A stretch of 64,000 nucleotides of DNA from Dallia pectoralis (lineage: Eukaryota > Chordata > Actinopteri > Esociformes > Umbridae): assembly GCA_029465975.1 (NCBI GenBank), contig CM055728.1, forward strand, positions 18,408,328 to 18,472,327, written 5' to 3'. The notes below the pieces were generated by a model. The model searched no databases. It was given only the letters and a program-made list of their open reading frames with translations, and had not been told where the DNA came from. Positions 1 to 64,000 of the stretch are shown piece after piece; the first letter of the stretch is position 1; every line of letters begins with the position of its first letter. Both the position numbers and the translations under genes were made by a program.

Positions 1-1627
1 TGGATTATAATATAATATTTTTATTACTGCGAGATGAAATTACTGAAATCATTATGGAATATCTATCATGAATGTGCACGGTTTCCGGTCTTTGTTTTAT
101 AATTGCAGAGTCTGGTTCCTTGACTCAGTTGGGTCCGTTAATGAACAACAGGCTTGAACAATTCCCAAAACTCTAACCTTTAGCACATTTGACCCTGCCC
201 TCATCGATGAGTCATAATTACTGACAAAGATGCTACAGGAGTAAAATAGTAGTACAGCATGCTATGCAAGAGTAATAGTGTAGTAATGCATGCTACACAA
301 GAGTAATAGAGTAGTAGTGCATGCTACACAACAGTAATAGTGTAGTAATGCATGCTACACAAGAGTAATAGAGTTGTAGTGCATGCTACACAACAGTAAT
401 AGTTTAATAGAGCATGCTACAATGTTATTGTGTAGGTTAGTACAAAAGTGGGCGAAGCACGTCCCGCAGGTGGCTTCAAATGTCAAAATCATGAATGGCT
501 ATGATAAAGAATTCAACATGAATTTCAAGTATATTTACAACTGTGCAAACATAGACCTCTAGACAATAACAATTCCAAGCCAATGGGTTTGTACGTTCTA
601 GAAGGATATTCACTAATAGGGGTAGAAAAGGTGTAAGAAAAGAAAACACAAATGTCAAGAATACTAATGAAGGGCAGATTTTAACTTCACATTTTGACAT
701 CTAAGCATTACTTGATTTAATCGTTGACTATTGTGCAAGTTAGAATACGCCCCAAGGTCTCTAAAAAGCTAAAGAGGGTTCTAAAGTTTCTATCGGGGCA
801 GAAGCTACGTTCCATGGTTACTGGTACCTAGATATATCCTTATCAAGACAAAGTCTGAGCAAAATCACGGGTCCAGCCGCGGCGTGAGAAAGAGTACACA
901 ACAGGAGAGAAAGCAACAAGAGTCAAGCAACAGAAATAAAGTAACATGTGAAGAAATACGGTGAAAGTGACGGGACACATGCAATGATCTGTGTCTACAT
1001 ACTGGCAGCACCTGATGCAATGCCACAGGCATGTACACAACACATGTACACAACACGGACATGTGGAACTGCCAAGGGAATTGACTAATTTCTGTTTCTT
1101 TAGCCAAGTAATGCAAACTAGAAAGAAATATTCCTTCTAATTTGCAATAGAACTAAGTGGTGGTTCTTGTAATATTTAAATACTATGTGACTTGATATAG
1201 TGATGATATAGTGATGACAAGCTCCTCTGTTGGATATTAGAGTATTTACAGCAGACTACATGCACACCGTTACAATATTATTTGATTATTTCTGCGTTCA
1301 TTTGACTACATACTACAACAGTGGGTTCTTATATGTCATATTTACCACATGAGAAAGAGTACTTCGTAGGAAAATACAACATTAAACTGCGTAGAGTTCC
1401 AACCAAGTAGAGTTTTTCACATATTGCAAGAAAGCACGATTGAAAATGATTTTCATTGTTTCTTTTTGTGACATACAAATTCCCTGCGATCAACAATAAT
1501 GTTAAAGAAAACCATTATGCAATCGACTGTACACATGTGTAAATTAGAAACATGTTTTTGCACACGCCTTCGTAATAACCTCCTACACATGATGATCTAA
1601 AGCTAAAACAAGGTGCTCCTGGCGTAC
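1..1627. other. Intron sequence with a short minisatellite
   Basis: No exon was recognised. 243-440 holds about six copies of a roughly 32-bp unit with TAGTAATGCATGCTACACAA. The remainder is AT-rich intron. Confidence 0.6.
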
Positions 1628-60008
<58,381 letters not shown>

Positions 60009-60184
60009 GGTTGCAGTTTCACCAAGAGTAGTATGACTCCAATAATTACCCTCCTGGTAAAAGAAAAATCATTATTTTACATGTAAAATACAATTACTGA
60101 CTAAACATTGCAATGTATGTTGTCAGCGGTTGACTTATTAGATGGGCCATTACAAGGTCACATTTTTGTGATAGGGATAACAAG

Positions 60185-60905
60185 CTGTGAGATGTGATGA
60201 GAGAGGGGATACTATGCTGTGAGATGTGAGAGATGTGATGTGAGAGGGGGATACTATGCTGTGAGATGTGAGAGATGTGATGTGAGAGGGGGATACTATG
60301 CTGTGAGATGTGAGAGATTTGATGTGAGAGGGGGATACTATGCTGTGAGATGTGATGTGAGATGTGAGAGGGGGATACTATGCTGTGAGATGTGAGAGAT
60401 GTGATGTGAGAGGGGGATACTATGCTGTGAGATGTGAGAGATGTGATGTGAGAGGGGGATACTATGCTGTGAGATGTGAGAGATGTGATGTGAGAGGGGG
60501 ATACTATGCTGTGAGATGTGAGAGATGTGATGTGAGAGGGGGATACTATGCTGTGAGATGTGAGAGATTTGATGTGAGAGGGGGATACTATGCTGTGAGA
60601 TGTGATGTGAGATGTGAGAGGGGGATACTATGCTGTGAGATGTGAGAGATGTGATGTGAGAGGGGATACTATGCTGTGAGATGTGAGAGATGTGATGTGA
60701 GAGGGGATACTATGCTGTGAGATGTGATGTGAGAGGGGGATACTATGCTGTGAGATGTGAGAGATGTGATGTGAGAGGGGGATACTATGCTGAGAAATGT
60801 GAGAGATGTGATGTGAGAGGGGATACTATACTGTGAGATGTGATGTGAGAGGGGATACTATACTGTGAGATGTGAGAGATGTGATGTGAGAGGGGGATAC
60901 TATGC
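60185..60905. repeat. 42-bp minisatellite
   Basis: Unit AGAGATGTGATGTGAGAGGG then GGATACTATGCTGTGAGATGTG, about 16 copies with deletions. It begins about 130 bp upstream of the first coding exon's acceptor. Confidence 0.93.
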
Positions 60906-62189
60906 TGACAAGCTGTTGAATAACATAACATTAAAAAGCAACATGAGTAATGGAAGCTTTATGTCTCAGGTGCAGCTGGGAGCCAGTTGCCATTAGATTT
61001 TCCCTGCTCAATCAAATTAAAATGGCATACATATATAAGTAATAAAGGATTATCATCCAAGGTTAAAGCGATTTTTCCTGATCATAGATGACTGGTAAAA
61101 CAATTGCGGTGTAAATGAGACTCCAAATATGGCCGACTTATACCGGATACATTAGTCCATGAGAAACATAAACACATACGAAAAAATATAATATTTCCTT
61201 TTCCTGCCAGACCATGACAGTAGTGCATTTCAATTGTATTAATTGTTTGATCAACCTGATAAATAAGGGTCGGCCTGTTCCATCGACCTACACATCAGAT
61301 GTTGTCATCACGTCAGCCATTTGGGCTATAGCCGAGGAATACGCCCATGAAAATATATCTATTCTGTTTTCAGAAGGACTACCCGATAAAAGGCGTACAT
61401 CTCCATAGGCTTCACTCGGAAATATGGTTATAAAATACTGTGAAATGATGATTAGTTGAGTGGGATAAAATAAAGGGTGCAGATAGAAGCTCGTCGTTTG
61501 GCATCGAATAACATTTGCTTCATGCAGGGATTTAAAGTATTGTAGGCGAATGTGAAATGGTACGGTTTAAGTGTATAAATATATATACCTGTATCGCTAA
61601 AAACAAAATGAGATGTATCCTAAAGTCAAATAGAGATCGCCTGTCACGAAGCCCATCTAATAATGGCCTGGTATCGCACAGGGTATTCAGGGATAATCAG
61701 GGGTAATGACATCAAATATTTCATAGCAAATCAGAACACATGGTTTAATAATAATAAAACAGATTACAATGAAATCAAGGACATGGAAAACCAAAATATA
61801 TCACATCTGTTACATGTGTGATACAATGCCTAAGCAGCGACATGGACCCGGTCGATTTTCCTTTATACCTAAAGCATGAACATAATATATATATGCGGCT
61901 TACTTGTGATGATCGAAACAAGGACGGTTACAAAACCATAGAAAAGCAGCAAAAACGAAAAGGCGTTAACAGTGTGTGTAATGTTGGTCATCTGAGAGTG
62001 CCCGCAGGAAAAGGCTCAATACATCCACTTCTATTTAATAAAAAAAAACATGATATCGGTGTTTCAGTCTCCACCAGACGGGTTTCCACTGCATTCGACT
62101 GTTCCTTTGTGAGATTATATTCTGGTTCGCATGAAAGGTAGCGGAATATGAGCACACACGGAAAAACAACCGACAGAATGCCTTGATTT
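60906..62189. other. Upstream region, possible non-coding first exon
   Basis: Must contain or flank the kif1b non-coding 5' exon if the promoter is near 62.2 kb, but no exon boundary can be proved. Nothing else recognised. Confidence 0.35.
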
Positions 62190-62360
62190 ACCGAAAAGAT
62201 TACGTCAACTCCCTTTCGACCGCCCTGTGATTGACAGCACGACGAGCCAATGGAATCTGACTACACAATGAAAAATGCCATGGGCAGCCAATAGAAAAGC
62301 ACAGAATGTTGATGGGCAGTTGCATCTGGCCATGACGCCATACTGCAGGATTTCGGACGT
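62190..62360 (-). promoter_or_regulatory. Possible kif1b promoter zone
   Basis: Two CCAAT boxes (62247-62251 and 62288-62292) and a CRE-like TACGTCAA (62211-62218) lie within 100 bp, with more CpG than the neighbouring sequence. It is about 2.2 kb upstream of the first coding exon, which has an acceptor and therefore needs a non-coding first exon. One possible donor for that exon is GTAAGC at 61898-61903. No TATA box is evident. Inferred only. Confidence 0.3.
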
Positions 62361-63326
62361 CTCTAGGTGCTGCTCAAGTCGGTCGTGTGGCATTTAAGCC
62401 CTGTACCAAACAGACTGGGTTTCAGATGGGGCACAGAGGTTCATAAAAGACACTTCAAACGTTTGTTTTCACTTCTTCCGGACAGGTTATCCAGAATGTT
62501 TCAAATCCACGAGCAACTCAGGGAGAAAATAGCCTTCTGTCAAATCAGGAAGTAATTTGTTAAATGATACATAGTGTATCTGGAATGTAGGTTATGAGCA
62601 GGTGTAAAGCCAGTTAAGTTAATGATGTCAGTGTTTTCTATGATGATCAGTGCATTTTCCGTTTGCAGGTGATGTTTGGTTATCGGTTGAACTGTTTATT
62701 TCTTAAAATGACTTTACTAAGTGGTTGTCCAGAGGTAACTGTCGTATTTACTAGAACAAAAAAATGAAAGATACAAGCAGTGGTTCGGTGGTAAGAAAAA
62801 AGTTCCTCAATGTCTGTGTGTGTAGCAACATTTATAACAAACATATACACATAGAAAAAGAAGATATAGCTGATGGAGAGCGAATCATCAATATGACAAC
62901 TCAGTTCATTATAACAACGCCATTTAAGAATGGACTCACTAAACGGCACACATAATAATTGAAAACTTTATTAGCTTGCAATGATCCCATTGCTTGCAAT
63001 ATTAGATTACCTACCCATTTTTATCTAATTTATGTGGAATGTCATTCATTTGTGGCGAAAAGTCAAAAACAATGTTAGTTTGCTTTAATATTAGTTGGAC
63101 TGTTATTAGCAGTCGGCAGCAACTTCACGATTTCTATTATGATTCAAGACACAAAGGTTTCCATTGCAGTTAACTGCAAAACAGTGATATATCATGTATG
63201 TTTTTGTTCTTTGAATTAATTAGGGTTTTATACTTGGAATTGTCTTAATACAATTTGATTTATTAATCTGAACATAAACTGTTGTGTACAAATTGTATAT
63301 ATATATATGCACAGACACACACACTA
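62361..63326. other. Upstream flank, nothing further seen
   Basis: AT-rich, no gene or repeat recognised apart from a short TATATA run at 63296-63308. Confidence 0.5.
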
Positions 63327-63587
63327 CACACAGAAAAAATAATGGTTCTTTAATGGTTCTTCAAAGAGCCATCACCAATTGAAGAACCTCTTTTTGTTGC
63401 GAATGGTTCTTGGTGATTTAATATGGTTCTTTAAGGGACCATGTGTAGTGCCTCGTAACCATTTTCATGGTTATTTGAGGCACCTTTGTGGGTTCTTTAC
63501 AGAACCCTTTACAAAATGGTTCCCCTATGGCATCACTCCAAAGAACGGTTTTTGGTTCCAGTTAGCACCTTTTTTATTCTGTGTGTA
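63327..63587. mobile_element. Foldback/MITE-like repeat
   Basis: Imperfect inverted ends (ACACAGAAAAAATAATGGTTCT against the complement of the right end GGTGCTAACTGG…CTGTGTGT) and many internal GGTTCTTTA-type words. It directly abuts the next element. Confidence 0.45.
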
Positions 63588-64000
63588 CAGTTCAAACGTT
63601 TGGGGTCACCTAGAAATGTCCTTGATTGTGTTTATTAAAATAACATCAAATTGTTTAGAAATACATTGAAGACATTGTTAATGTAATAACTATTGTAGCT
63701 GGAATTAGCTGTTTTCAATGGATTATTTACCTAGGCCCATTATCAGCAACCACCAGGCCTGTGTTCCAATGGCACACCTGTTTAAGATCCAGGTTTCTCA
63801 ATTTTATACAGCTATGTGATCATTAGAAATCCTCTTGCAATTATGTTAGCACAGCTGAAAGCTATTGTGCTGATTAAAGAAGCACTAAAACTGTCCGTCT
63901 TTAATTGATGCGTTCTAGAGCAGAGGAAAATCCTTTCAGCCACATTAGGATTTTAAATGGAGGGCCACATTTGTTTTGTAATTTAATAATTATAAATTAT
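63587..64000. mobile_element. Tc1/mariner-like element, cut by window edge
   Basis: Begins TACAGTTCAAACGTTTGGGG then TCACCTAGAAATGTCC, the terminal sequence of a common fish Tc1-like family, and continues with family-typical non-coding sequence to the window end. Its terminus is the counterpart of the one at 9040-9072. Confidence 0.55.

Noticed and set aside
1..1627. Search for the next beta exon (TFYRFEAVWDSS-like)
   Set aside because: No matching reading found on the minus strand; it must lie beyond the left edge.
61818..62141. 107-codon plus-strand frame
   Set aside because: No recognisable family, no splice or promoter support; composition like non-coding sequence.

Overview
The window is vertebrate nuclear DNA, most likely from a ray-finned fish. 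Its frame is one large multi-exon gene on the minus strand, a kinesin-3 motor gene recognisable as kif1b. Coding exons are short, flanked by GT/AG splice sites and joined in consistent phase. The introns are full of minisatellites, CA repeats and DNA-transposon remnants of teleost type. Some short repeats resemble ones I associate with salmonids and pikes, but the species is not proven.

Layout, in the direction of transcription (high to low coordinates). A possible promoter zone with two CCAAT boxes and a CRE-like site lies near 62.2-62.3 kb. The first coding exon (59903-60053) carries the ATG. A 17.5 kb intron follows, holding an intact-looking 1.57 kb hAT-type element, a large 27-bp minisatellite and a 44-bp minisatellite. 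The motor domain is encoded from 42.4 to 34.4 kb, including an 18-nt microexon beside the K-loop. An optional 40-residue insert comes from a 42-nt exon (33470-33511) plus an alternative 3' splice site at 31.6 kb. Neck/coiled-coil and FHA exons run from 31.6 to 24.5 kb.

After 24473 the gene forks. The KIF1B-alpha form uses one large terminal exon (20216-21874), which ends in a PDZ-ligand-like C-terminus and is followed by a probable 3'UTR of up to about 4 kb. The KIF1B-beta form skips it and continues through 16 recognised exons from 14335 to 1628. Its last exons, including the PH domain, lie beyond the left edge. A 201-nt, phase-compatible open segment at 4703-4903 looks like an additional cassette exon that I do not recognise from known KIF1B proteins.

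The two isoforms share motor and FHA regions and differ in cargo-binding tail: mitochondria and PDZ scaffolds for alpha, synaptic-vesicle precursors for beta in mammals. No second protein-coding gene, rRNA, tRNA or CRISPR array could be supported. About 20 tandem arrays make up much of the intron sequence. Several abut or contain splice sites: one 41-bp array repeats the donor of exon 19 about seven times, and one 35-bp tandem duplication doubles the donor of exon 3. These are the most unusual features of the window.
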